From assembly GCA_026874595.1 (NCBI GenBank), contig CM049319.1, positions 39,499,473 through 39,563,472 on the forward strand: a DNA stretch of 64,000 bases. Reading direction: 5' to 3'. A model generated the notes under the pieces. That model saw nothing but the letters and a program-made list of their open reading frames with translations, searched no databases and was not told the DNA's origin. Each line of letters opens with the position of its first letter. The stretch's first letter is position 1. The DNA is from Sipunculus nudus (Eukaryota; Annelida; Sipuncula; Golfingiida; Sipunculidae). Both the position numbers and the translations under genes were made by a program. Of the stretch, positions 41,139 through 54,258 are shown in pieces.

Positions 41139-42802
41139 TACATACCTTGGTTTGTTCTGTACATATGGCTTACATACCTTGGTTTGTTCTGTACACATGG
41201 CTTACATACCTTGGTTTGTTCTGTACACATGGCTTACATACCTTGGTTTGTTCTGTACACATGGCTCACATACCTTGGTTTGTTCTGAACACATGGCTCA
41301 CATACCTTGGTTTGTTCGGTACACCTGGCTCACATACCTTGGTTTGTTCTGTACACATGGCTTACATACCTTGGTTTGTTCGGTACACATGGCTTACATA
41401 CCTAGGTTTGTTCGGTACACATGGCTTACATACCTTGGTTTCTTCTGTACACATGGCTCACATACCTTGGTTTGTTCTGTACACATGGCTCACATACCTT
41501 GGTTTGTTCGGTACACCTGGCTCACATACCTTGGTTTGTTCTGTACACATGGCTTACATACCTTGGTTTGTTCTGTACACATGGCTTACATACCTTGGTT
41601 TGTTCTGTACACATGGCTTACATACCTTGGTTTGTTCGGTACACATGGCTTACATACCTTGGTTTGTTCTGTACACATGGCTTACATACCTTGCTTTGAT
41701 CGGTACACATGGCTCACATACCTTGGTTTGTTCTGTACACATGGCTCACATACCTTGGTTTGTTCTGTACATAAGGCTTACATACCTTGGATTGTTCGGT
41801 ACACATGGCTTACATACCTTGGTTTGTTCTGTACACATGGCTTACATACCTTGGTCTGTTCGGTACACATGGCTTACATACCTTGGTTTGTTCTGTTCAC
41901 ATCGCTTACATACCTTGCTTTACTCGGTACACATGGCTCACATACCTAGGTTTGTTCTGTACACATGGCTCACATACCTTGGTTTGTTCTGTGCATAAGG
42001 CTTACATACCTTGGTTTGTTCAGTACACATGGCTTACATACCTTGGTTTGTTCTGTACACATGGCTTACCTGCCTTGGTTTGTTCTGTACACATGGCTTA
42101 CATACATTGGTTTGTTCTGTACACATGGTCTACATACCTTGGTTTGTTATGTACACATGGCTTACATACATTGGTTTGTTCTGTACACATGGTCTACATA
42201 CCTTGGTTTGTTCTGTACACATGGCTTACATACTTTGGTTTGTTCGGTACACAGGGCACACATACCTTGGTTTGTTCTGTATACATGGCTTACATACCTT
42301 GCTTTGATCGGTACACATGGCTCACATACCTTGGTTTGTTCTGTACACATGGCTTACAAACCTTGGTTTGTTCTGTACACATGGCTTACATACCTTGGTT
42401 TGTTCTGTACACATGGCGTACATACCTTGGTTTGTTCTGTACACATGGCTCACATACCTTGGTTTGTTCTGTACACATGGCTCACATACCTTGGTTTGTT
42501 CGGTACACATGGCTCACATACCTTGGTTTGTTCGGTACACATGGCTCACATACCTTGGTTTGTTCGGTACACATGGCTCACATACCTTGGTTTGTTCGGT
42601 ACACATGGCTCACATACCTTGGTTTGTTCGGTAAACATGGCTTACATACCTTGGTTTGTTCTGTATGAAAGGCTTACATACCTTGGTTTGTTCTGTACAC
42701 ATGGCTTACATACCTTGGTTTGTTCTGTACACATGGCTTACATACCTTGCTTTGATCGGTACACATGGCTCACATACCTTGGTTTGTTCTGTACACATGG
42801 CT
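41139..42802 (+). repeat. 1,664-bp (52-monomer) tandem duplication, copy 2
   Basis: Partner of 39475-41138. It carries GGTCTGTTCGG near 41855 and CTGTTCACATCGC near 41895, which also occur at the matching places near 59423 and 59462. These changes therefore predate the 17.6-kb duplication but postdate this 1.66-kb one. Confidence 0.85.
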
Positions 42803-42823
42803 CACATACCTTGGTTTGTTCTG

Positions 42824-43335
42824 TACACAAGGCTTACATACCTTGGTTTGTTCGGTACACATGGCTTACATTCCTTGATTTATTCTGTACACATGGCTCA
42901 CATACCTTGGTTTGTTCTGTACATAGGCTTACATACCTTGGTTTCTTCGGTACACATTGCTTACTTACCTTGGTTTGTTCTGTATTCATGGCTCACATAC
43001 CTTGGTTTGTTCTGTACACATGGCTCACATACCTTGGTTGGTTCTGTACACATGGCTTACATACCTTGCTTTGACCGGTACACATGGCTCACATACCTTG
43101 GTTTATTCTGTACACATGGCTTACATACCTTGGTTTGTTCTGTACACATGGCTAACATACCTTGGTTTGTTCTGTACACATGGCTCACATACCTTGGTTT
43201 GTTCGGTACACATTGCTTACATACCTTGGTTTGTTCTGTATTCATGGCTCACATACCTTGGTTTGTTCTGTACACATGGCTCACATACCTTGGTTGGTTC
43301 TGTACACATGGCTTACATACCTTGCTTTGACCGGT
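42824..43335 (+). repeat. P block copy 10
   Basis: Carries a private TTTCTTCGG change in the unit after the 31-bp monomer (near 42946), shared only with copy 12, as the 17,567-bp duplication predicts. Confidence 0.87.
42905..42935 (+). other. 31-bp CATAGG monomer 8 of 10
   Basis: Same one-base loss, in P block copy 10. Confidence 0.92.
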
Positions 43336-46300
43336 ACACATGGCTCACATACCTTGGTTTATTCTGTACACATGGCTTACATACCTTGGTTTGTTCTGTA
43401 CACATGGCTAACATACCTTGGTTTGTTCTGTATACATGGCTCACATACCTTGGTTTGTTCTGTACACATGGCTCACATACCTTGGTTTGTTCTGTACATA
43501 AGGCTTACATACCTTGGTTTGTTCGGTACACATGGCTTACATACCTTGGTTTGTTCTGTATACATGGCTTACATACCTTGCTTTGATCGGTACACATGGC
43601 TCACATACCTTGGTTTGTTCTGTACACATGGCTCACATACCTTGGTTTGTTCTGTACATAAGGTTTACATACCTTGGTTTGTTCGGTACACATGGCTTAC
43701 ATACCTTGGTTTGTTCTGTATACATGGCTCACATACCTTGGTTTGTTCTGTACACATGGCTCACATACCTTGGTTTGTTCTGTATATAAGGCTTACATAC
43801 CTTGGTTTGTTCGGTACACATGGCCCACATATCTTGGTTTGTTCTGTACACATGGCTTACATACCTTGGTTTGTTCTGAACACATGGCTTATATACCTTG
43901 GTTTGTTCTGTACATATGGCTTACATACCTTGGTTTGTTCTGTACACATGGCTCACATACCTTGGTTTGTTCTGTACACATGGCTCACATACCTTGGTTT
44001 GTTCTGTACACATGGCTCACATACCTTGGTTTGTTCTGTACACATGGCTTACATACCTTGGTTTGATCGGTACACATGGCTTACATACCTTGGTTTGTTC
44101 GGTACACCTGGCTCACATACCTTGGTTTGTTCTGTACAAATGGCTTACATACCTTGGTTTGTTCTGTACACATGGCTTACATACCTTGGTTTGTTCTGTA
44201 CACATGGCTTACATACCTTGGTTTGTTCTGTACACATGGCTTACATACCTTGGTTTGTTCTGTACACATGGCTTACATACCTTGGTTTTTTCGGTACACA
44301 TGGCTTACATACCTTGGTTTGTTCTGTACACATGGCTTACATACCTTGCTTTGATCGGTACACATGGCTCACATACCTTGGTTTGTTCTGTACACATGGC
44401 TCACATACCTTGGTTTGTTCTGTACATAAGGCTTACATACCTTGGTTTGTTCAGTACACATGGCTTACATACCTTGGTTTGTTCTGTACACATGGCTTAC
44501 CTGCCTTGGTTTGTTCTGTACACATGGCTTACATACATTGGTTTGTTCTGTACACATGGTCTACATACCTTGGTTTGTTCTGTACACATGGCTTACATAC
44601 TTTGGTTTGTTCGGTACACAGGGCTCACATACCTTGGTTTGTTCAGTATACATGGCTTACATACCTTGTTTTGATCGGTACACATGGCTCACATACCTTG
44701 GTTTGTTCTGTACACATGGCTTACATACCTTGGTTTGTTCTGTACACATGGCTTACATACCTTGGTTTGTTCTGTACACATGGCGTACATACCTTGGTTT
44801 GTTCTGTACACATGGCTCACATACCTTGGTTTGTTCTGTACACATGGCTCACATACATTGGTTTGTTCTGTACACGTGGCTCACATACCTTGGTTTGTTC
44901 GGTATACATGGCTCACATACCTTGGTTTGTTCGGTACACATGGTTCACATACCTTGGTTTGTTCGGTACACATGGCTCACATACCTTGGTTTGTTCGATA
45001 AACATGGCTTACATACCTTGGTTTGTTCTGTATGAAAGGCTTACATACCTTGGTTTGTTCTGTACACATGGCTTACATACCTTGGTTTGTTCTGTACACA
45101 TGGCTTACATACCTTGCTTTGATCGGTACACATGGCTCACATACCTTGGTTTGTTCTGTACACATGGCTCACATACCTTGGTTTGTTCTGTACATAAGGC
45201 TTACATACCTTGGTTTGTTCGGTACACATGGCTTACATACCTTGATTTATTCTGTACACATGGCTCACATAAATTGGTTTGTTCTGTACATAAGGCTTAC
45301 ATACCTTGGTTTGTTCGGTACACATGGCTTACATACCTTGGTTTGTTCTGTATTCATGGCTCACATACCTTGGTTTGTTCTGTACACATGGCTCACATAC
45401 CTTGGTTGGTTCTGTACACATAGCTTACATACCTTGCTTTGACCGGTACACATGGCTCACATACCTTGGTTTATTCTGTACACATGGCTTACCTACCTTG
45501 GTTTGTTCTGTACACATGGCTAACATACCTTGGTTTGTTCTGTATACATGGCTCACATACCTTGGTTTGTTCTGTACACATGGCTCACATACCTTGGTTT
45601 GTTCTGTACACATGGCTTACATACCTTGCTTTCATCGGTACACATGGCTCACATACCTTGGTTTGTTCTGTACACATGGCTCACATACCTTGGTTTGTTC
45701 TGTACATAAGGCTTACATACCTTGGTTTGTTCGGTACACATGGCTTACATACCTTGGTTTGTTCTGTATACCTGGCTCATATACCTTGGTTTGTTCTGTA
45801 CACATGGCTCACATACCTTGGTTTGTTCTGTATATAAGGCTTACATACCTTGGTTTGTTCGGTACACCTGGCTCACATACCTTGGTTTGTTATGTATACA
45901 TGGCTCACATACCTTGCTTTGTTCTGTACACATGGCTTACATACCTTGGTTTGTTCTGTACACATGGCTTACATACCTTGGTTTGTTCTGTACACATGGC
46001 TTACATACCTTGGTTTGTTCTGTACACATGGCTTACATACCTTGGTTTGTTCTGTACACATGGCTTACATACCTTGGTTTGTTCTGTACACATGGCTCAC
46101 ATACCTTGGTTTGTTCTGAACACATGGCTCACATACCTTGGTTTGTTCGGTACACCTGGCTCACATACCTTGGTTTGTTCTGTACACATGGCTTACATAC
46201 CTTGGTTTGTTCGGTACACATGGCTTACATACCTAGGTTTGTTCGGTACACATGGCTTACATACCTTGGTTTCTTCTGTACACATGGCTCACATACCTTG

Positions 46301-47786
46301 GTTTGTTCTGTACACATGGCTCACATACCTTGGTTTGTTCGGTACACCTGGCTCACATACCTTGGTTTGTTCTGTACACATGGCTTACATACCTTGGTTT
46401 GTTCTGTACACATGGCTTACATACCTTGGTTTGTTCTGTACACATGGCTTACATACCTTGGTTTGTTCGGTACACATGGCTTACATACCTTGGTTTGTTC
46501 TGTACACATGGCTTACATACCTTGCTTTGATCGGTACACATGGCTCACATACCTTGGTTTGTTCTGTACACATGGCTCACATACCTTGGTTTGTTCTGTA
46601 CATAAGGCTTACATACCTTGGATTGTTCGGTACACATGGCTTACATACCTTGGTTTGTTCTGTACACATGGCTTACATACCTTGGTTTGTTCGGTACACA
46701 TGGCTTACATACCTTGGTTTGTTCTGTACACATGGCTTACATACCTTGCTTTGATCGGTACACATGGCTCACATACCTTGGTTTGTTCTGTACACATGGC
46801 TCACATACCTTGGTTTGTTCTGTACATAAGGCTTACATACCTTGGTTTGTTCGGTACACATGGCTTACATACCTTGATTTATTCTGTACACATGGCTCAC
46901 ATAAATTGGTTTGTTCTGTACATAAGGCTTACATACCTTGGTTTGTTCGGTACACATGGCTTACATACCTTGGTTTGTTCTGTATTCATGCCTCACATAC
47001 CTTGGTTTGTTCTGTACACATGGCTCACATACCTTGGTTGGTTCTGTACACATGGCTTACATACCTTGGTTTGTTCTGTACACATGGCTTACATACCTTG
47101 GTTTGTTCTGTACACATGGCGTACATACCTTGGTTTGTTCTGTGCACATGGCTCACATACCTTGGTTTGTTCTGTACACATGGCTCACATACATTGGTTT
47201 GTTCGGTACACGTGGCTCACATACCTTGGTTTGTTCGGTACACATGGCTCACATACCTTGGTTTGTTCGGTACACATGGTTCACATACCTTGGTTTGTTC
47301 GGTACACATGGCTCACATACCTTGGTTTGTTCGGTAAACATGGCTTACATACCTTGGTTTGTTCTGTATGAAAGGCTTACATACTTTGGTTTGTTCTGTA
47401 CACATGGCTTACATACCTTGGTTTGTTCTGTACACATGGCTTACATACCTTGGTTTGTTCTGTACACATGGCTTACATACCTTGGTTTGTTCTGTACACA
47501 TGGCTCACATACCTTGGTTTGTTCTGTACACATGGCTCACATACCTTGGTTTGTTCGGTACACCTGGCTCACATACCTTGGTTTGTTCTGTACACATGGC
47601 TTACATATCTTGGTTTGTTCGGTACACATGGCTTACATACCTAGGTTTGTTCGGTACACATGGCTTACATACCTTGGTTTGTTCTGTACACATGGCTCAC
47701 ATACCTTGGTTTGTTCTGTACACATGGCTCACATACCTTGGTTTGTTCGGTACACCTGGCTCACATACCTTGGTTTGTTCTGTACA

Positions 47787-48485
47787 CATGGCTTACATAC
47801 CTTGGTTTGTTCTGTACACATGGCTTACATACCTTGGTTTGTTCTGTACACATGGCTTACATACCTTGGTTTGTTCTGTACACATGGCTTACATACCTTG
47901 GTTTGTTCTGTACACATGGCTTACATACCTTGGTTTGTTCGGTACACATGGCTTACATACCTTGGTTTTGTTCTGAACACATGACTTACATACCTTGGTT
48001 TGTTCGGTACACATGGCTTACATACCTTGGTTTGTTATGTACACATGGCTTACATACCTTGCTTTACTCGGTACACATGGCTCACATACCTAGGTTTGTT
48101 CTACACACATGGCTCACATACCTTGATTTGTTCTGTACATAAGGCTTACATACCTTGGTTTGTTCAGTACACATGGCTTACATACCTTGGTTTGTTCTGT
48201 ACACATGGCTTACATACCTTGGTTTGTTCTGTACACATGGCTTACATACCTTGCTTTGATCGGTACACATGGCTCACATACCTTGGTTTGTTCTGTACAC
48301 ATGGCTCACATACCTTGGTTTGTTCTGTACATAAGGCTCACATACCTTGGTTTGTTCGGTACACATGGCTTACATACCTTGGTTTGTTCTGTATACATGG
48401 CTCACATACCTTGGTTTGTTCTGTACACATGGCTCACATACCTTGGTTTGTTCTGTATATAAGGCTTACATACCTTGGTTTGTTC
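47787..48485 (+). repeat. Dispersed ~700-bp block, copy 2
   Basis: Partner of 8914-9612, about 38.9 kb away. It differs at a few sites, for example CACATGG here where copy 1 has CACGTGG near 9202, and CTCACATACC near 48338 where copy 1 has CTTACATACCTGGG. It shares the 33-bp monomer and the TTCTACACACATGG unit. Confidence 0.85.
47960..47992 (+). other. 33-bp monomer, copy 2
   Basis: Same extra T and the same TGAACACATGAC variant as 9087-9119, showing common descent rather than independent slippage. Confidence 0.9.
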
Positions 48486-48882
48486 GGTACATCTGGCTCA
48501 CATACCTTGGTTTGTTATGTATACATGGCTCACATACCTTGGTTTGTTCTGTACACATGGCTTACATACCTTGGTTTGTTCTGTACACATGGCTTACATA
48601 CCTTGGTTTGATCGGTACACATAGCTTACATACCTTGGTTTGTTCTGTACATAAGGCTCACATACCTTGGTTTGTTCTGTACACATGGCTCACATACCTT
48701 GGTTTGTTCGGTACACAGGGCTCACATACCTTGGTTTGTTCTGTACACATGGCTTACATACCTTGGTTTGTTCTGTATACATGGCTCACATACCTTGGTT
48801 TGTTCTGTACACATGGCTCACATACCTTGGTTTGTTCTGTACACATGGCTTACATACCTTGCTTTCATCGGTACACATGGCT

Positions 48883-49906
48883 TACATACTTTGGTTTGTT
48901 CGGTACACAGGGCTCACATACCTTGGTTTGTTCTGTATACATGGCTTACATACCTTGTTTTGATCGGTACACATGGCTCACATACCTTGGTTTGTTCTGT
49001 ACACATGGCTTACATACCTTGGTTTGTTCTGTACACATGGCTTACATACCTTGGTTTGTTCTGTACACATGGCGTACATACCTTGGTTTGTTCTGTACAC
49101 ATGGCTCACATACCTTGGTTTGTTCTGTACACATGGCTCACATACATTGGTTTGTTCGGTACACGTGGCTCACATACCTTGGTTTGTTCGGTACACATGG
49201 CTCACATACCTTGGTTTGTTCGGTACACATGGTTCACATACCTTGGTTTGTTCGGTACACATGGCTCACATACCTTGGTTTGTTCGGTAAACATGGCTTA
49301 CATACCTTGGTTTGTTCTGTATGAAAGGCTTACATACCTTGGTTTGTTCTGTACACATGGCTTACATACCTTGGTTTGTTCTGTACACATGGCTTACATA
49401 CCTTGCTTTGATCGGTACACATGGCTCACATACCTTGGTTTGTTCTGTACACATGGCTCACATACCTTGGTTTGTTCTGTACATAAGGCTTACATACCTT
49501 GGTTTGTTCGGTACACATGGCTTACATACCTTGATTTATTCTGTACACATGGCTCACATAAATTGGTTTGTTCTGTACATAAGGCTTACATACCTTGGTT
49601 TGTTCGGTACACATGCCTTACATACCTTGGTTTGTTCTGTATTCATGGCTCACATACCTTGGTTTGTTCTGTACACATGGCTCACATACCTTGGTTGGTT
49701 CTGTACACATAGCTTACATACCTTGCTTTGACCGGTACACATGGCTCACATACCTTGGTTTATTCTGTACACATGGCTTACCTACCTTGGTTTGTTCTGT
49801 ATACATGGCTCACATACCTTGGTTTGTTCTGTACACATGGCTCACATACCTTGGTTTGTTCTGTACACATGGCTTACATACCTTGCTTTCATCGGTACAC
49901 ATGGCT
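48883..49906 (+). repeat. 1,024-bp unit, single complete copy with the same left scar
   Basis: A complete unit preceded by the CTTTCATCGG to CATACTTTGG junction, although the full upstream tandem partner is absent. The upstream match starts only near 48775. The scar shows that this copy derives from an already duplicated locus. Confidence 0.85.
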
Positions 49907-50983
49907 CACATACCTTGGTTTGTTCTGTACACATGGCTCACATACCTTGGTTTGTTCTGTACATAAGGCTTACATACCTTGGTTTGTTCGGTACACATGG
50001 CTTACATACCTTGGTTTGTTCTGTATACCTGGCTCATATACCTTGGTTTGTTCTGTACACATGGCTCACATACCTTGGTTTGTTCTGTATATAAGGCTTA
50101 CATACCTTGGTTTGTTCGGTACACCTGGCTCACATACCTTGGTTTGTTATGTATACATGGCTCACATACCTTGCTTTGTTCTGTACACATGGCTTACATA
50201 CCTTGGTTTGTTCTGTACACATGGCTTACATACCTTGGTTTGTTCTGTACACATGGCTTACATACCTTGGTTTGTTCTGTACACATGGCTTACATACCTT
50301 GGCTTGTTCTGTACACATGGCTTACATACCTTGCTTTGATCGGTACACATGGCTCACATACCTTGGTTTGTTCTGTACACATGGCTCACATACCTTGGTT
50401 TGTTCTGTACATAAGGCTTACATACCTTGGTTTGTTCAGTACACATGGCTTACATACCTTGGTTTGTTCTGTACACATGGCTTACCTGCCTTGGTTTGTT
50501 CTGTACACATGGCTTACATACATTGGTTTGTTCTGTACACATGGTCTACATATATTGGTTTGTTCTGTACACATGGCTTACATACTTTGGTTTGTTCGGT
50601 ACACAGGGCTCACATACCTTGGTTTGTTCTGTATACATGGCTTACATACCTTGTTTTGATCGGTACACATGGCTCACATACCTTGGTTTGTTCTGTACAC
50701 ATGGCTTACATACCTTGGTTTGTTCTGTACACATGGCTTACATACCTTGGTTTGTTCTGTACACATGGCGTACATACCTTGGTTTGTTCTGTACACATGG
50801 CTCACATACCTTGGTTTGTTCTGTACACATGGCTCACATACATTGGTTTGTTCGGTACACGTGGCTCACATACCTTGGTTTGTTCGGTACACATGGCTCA
50901 CATACCTTGGTTTGTTCGGTACACATGGCTCACATACCTTGGTTTGTTCTGTACACATGGCTCACATACCTTGGTTTGTTCTG

Positions 50984-51495
50984 TACACAAGGCTTACATA
51001 CCTTGGTTTGTTCGGTACACATGGCTTACATTCCTTGATTTATTCTGTACACATGGCTCACATACCTTGGTTTGTTCTGTACATAGGCTTACATACCTTG
51101 GTTTGTTCGGTACACATTGCTTACTTACCTTGGTTTGTTCTGTATTCATGGCTCACATACCTTGGTTTGTTCTGTACACATGGCTCACATACCTTGGTTG
51201 GTTCTGTACACATGGCTTACATACCTTGCTTTGACCGGTACACATGGCTCACATACCTTGGTTTATTCTGTACACATGGCTTACATACCTTGGTTTGTTC
51301 TGTACACATGGCTAACATACCTTGGTTTGTTCTGTACACATGGCTCACATACCTTGGTTTGTTCGGTACACATTGCTTACATACCTTGGTTTGTTCTGTA
51401 TTCATGGCTCACATACCTTGGTTTGTTCTGTACACATGGCTCACATACCTTGGTTGGTTCTGTACACATGGCTTACATACCTTGCTTTGACCGGT
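50984..51495 (+). repeat. P block copy 11
   Basis: Has the 31-bp unit (51065-51095) and the standard order. It lies in the part of the 17.6-kb unit whose partner is outside the window. Confidence 0.87.
51065..51095 (+). other. 31-bp CATAGG monomer 9 of 10
   Basis: Same one-base loss, in P block copy 11. Confidence 0.92.
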
Positions 51496-52559
51496 ACACA
51501 TGGCTCACATACCTTGGTTTATTCTGTACACATGGCTTACATACCTTGGTTTGTTCTGTACACATGGCTAACATACCTTGGTTTGTTCTGTATACATGGC
51601 TCACATACCTTGGTTTGTTCTGTACACATGGCTCACATACCTTGGTTTGTTCTGTACATAAGGCTTACATACCTTGGTTTGTTCGGTACACATGGCTTAC
51701 ATACCTTGGTTTGTTCTGTATACATGGCTTACATACCTTGCTTTGATCGGTACACATGGCTCACATACCTTGGTTTGTTCTGTACACATGGCTCACATAC
51801 CTTGGTTTGTTCTGTACATAAGGCTTACATACCTTGGTTTGTTCGGTACACATGGCTTACATACCTTGGTTTGTTCTGTATACATGGCTCACATACCTTG
51901 GTTTGTTCTGTACACATGGCTCACATACCTTGGTTTGTTCTGTATATAAGGCTTACATACCTTGGTTTGTTCGGTACACATGGCCCACATATTTTGGTTT
52001 GTTCTGTACACATGGCTTACATACCTTGGTTTGTTCTGAACACATGGCTTACATACCTTGGTTTGTTCTGTACACATGGCTTACATACCTTGGTTTGTTC
52101 TGTACACATGGCTCACATACCTTGGTTTGTTCTGTACACATGGCTCACATACCTTGGTTTGTTCTGTACACATGGCTCACATACCTTGGTTTGTTCTGTA
52201 CACATGGCTTACATACCTTGGTTTGTTCGGTACACCTGGCTCACATACCTTGGTTTGTTCTGTACAAATGGCTTACATACCTTGGTTTGTTCTGTACACA
52301 TGGCTTACATACCTTGGTTTGTTCTGTACACATGGCTTACATACCTTGGTTTGTTCTGTACACATGGCTCACATACCTTGGTTTGTTCTGTACACATGGC
52401 TCACATACCTTGGTTTGTTCTGTACATAAGGCTTACATACCTTGGTTTGTTCAGTACACATGGCTTACATACCTTGGTTTGTTCTGTACACATGGCTTAC
52501 CTGCCTTGGTTTGTTCTCTACACATGGCTTACATACATTGGTTTGTTCTGTACACATGG

Positions 52560-53521
52560 CTTACATACCTTGTTTTGATCGGTACACATGGCTCACATAC
52601 CTTGGTTTGTTCTGTACACATGGCTTACATACCTTGGTTTGTTCTGTACACATGGCTTACATACCTTGGTTTGTTCTGTACACATGGCGTACATACCTTG
52701 GTTTGTTCTGTACACATTGCTCACATACCTTGGTTTGTTCTGTACACATGGCTCACATACATTGGTTTGTTCGGTACACGTGGCTCACATACCTTGGTTT
52801 GTTCGGTACACATGGCTCACATACCTTGGTTTGTTCGGTACACATGGTTCACATACCTTGGTTTGTTCGGTACACATGGCTCACATACCTTGGTTTGTTC
52901 GGTAAACATGGCTTACATACCTTGGTTTGTTCTGTATGAAAGGCTTACATACCTTGGTTTGTTCTGTACACATGGCTTACATACCTTGGTTTGTTCTGTA
53001 CACATGGCTTACATACCTTGCTTTGATCGGTACACATGGCTCACATACCTTGGTTTGTTCTGTACACATGGCTCACATACCTTGGTTTGTTCTGTACATA
53101 AGGCTTACATACCTTGGTTTGTTCGGTACACATGGCTTACATACCTTGATTTATTCTGTACACATGGCTCACATAAATTGGTTTGTTCTGTACATAAGGC
53201 TTACATACCTTGGTTTGTTCGGTACACATGCCTTACATACCTTGGTTTGTTCTGTATTCATGGCTCACATACCTTGGTTTGTTCTGTACACATGGCTCAC
53301 ATACCTTGGTTGGTTCTGTACACATAGCTTACATACCTTGCTTTGACCGGTACACATGGCTCACATACCTTGGTTTATTCTGTACACATGGCTTACCTAC
53401 CTTGGTTTGTTCTGTATACATGGCTCACATACCTTGGTTTGTTCTGTACACATGGCTCACATACCTTGGTTTGTTCTGTACACATGGCTTACATACCTTG
53501 CTTTCATCGGTACACATGGCT
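52560..53521 (+). repeat. 1,024-bp unit, copy 1, shortened
   Basis: Left member of the pair at the last such locus. Compared with 34707 onward it lacks 96 bp (three monomers) at its start, going directly to the TTGTTTTGATCGG unit near 52570. Offset to its partner is 1,024 bp (for example TATGAAAGG near 52934 and 53958). Confidence 0.82.
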
Positions 53522-54138
53522 TACATACTTTGGTTTGTTCGGTACACAGGGCTCACATACCTTGGTTTGTTCTGTATACATGGCTTACATACCTTGTTTT
53601 GATCGGTACACATGGCTCACATACCTTGGTTTGTTCTGTACACATGGCTTACATACCTTGGTTTGTTCTGTACACATGGCTTACATACCTTGGTTTGTTC
53701 TGTACACATGGCGTACATACCTTGGTTTGTTCTGTACACATGGCTCACATACCTTGGTTTGTTCTGTACACATGGCTCACATACATTGGTTTGTTCGGTA
53801 CACGTGGCTCACATACCTTGGTTTGTTCGGTACACATGGCTCACATACCTTGGTTTGTTCGGTACACATGGTTCACATACCTTGGTTTGTTCGGTACACA
53901 TGGCTCACATACCTTGGTTTGTTCGGTAAACATGGCTTACATACCTTGGTTTGTTCTGTATGAAAGGCTTACATACCTTGGTTTGTTCTGTACACATGGC
54001 TTACATACCTTGGTTTGTTCTGTACACATGGCTTACATACCTTGCTTTGATCGGTACACATGGCTCACATACCTTGGTTTGTTCTGTACACATGGCTCAC
54101 ATACCTTGGTTTGTTCTGTACATAAGGCTTACATACCT
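53522..54138 (+). repeat. 1,024-bp unit, copy 2, truncated
   Basis: Right member of the pair. It follows the 1,024-bp order to about 54138, then switches to a TATATAAGG / CACCTGG / TTATGTATAC order. A ~119-bp stretch (about 54140-54258) recurs 192 bp later (54332-54450), so the switch came with a small six-monomer rearrangement. Confidence 0.78.
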
Positions 54139-54258
54139 TGGTTTGTTCTGTACACATGGCTCACATACCTTGGTTTGTTCTGTATATAAGGCTTACATAC
54201 CTTGGTTTGTTCGGTACACCTGGCTCACATACCTTGGTTTGTTATGTATACATGGCTC

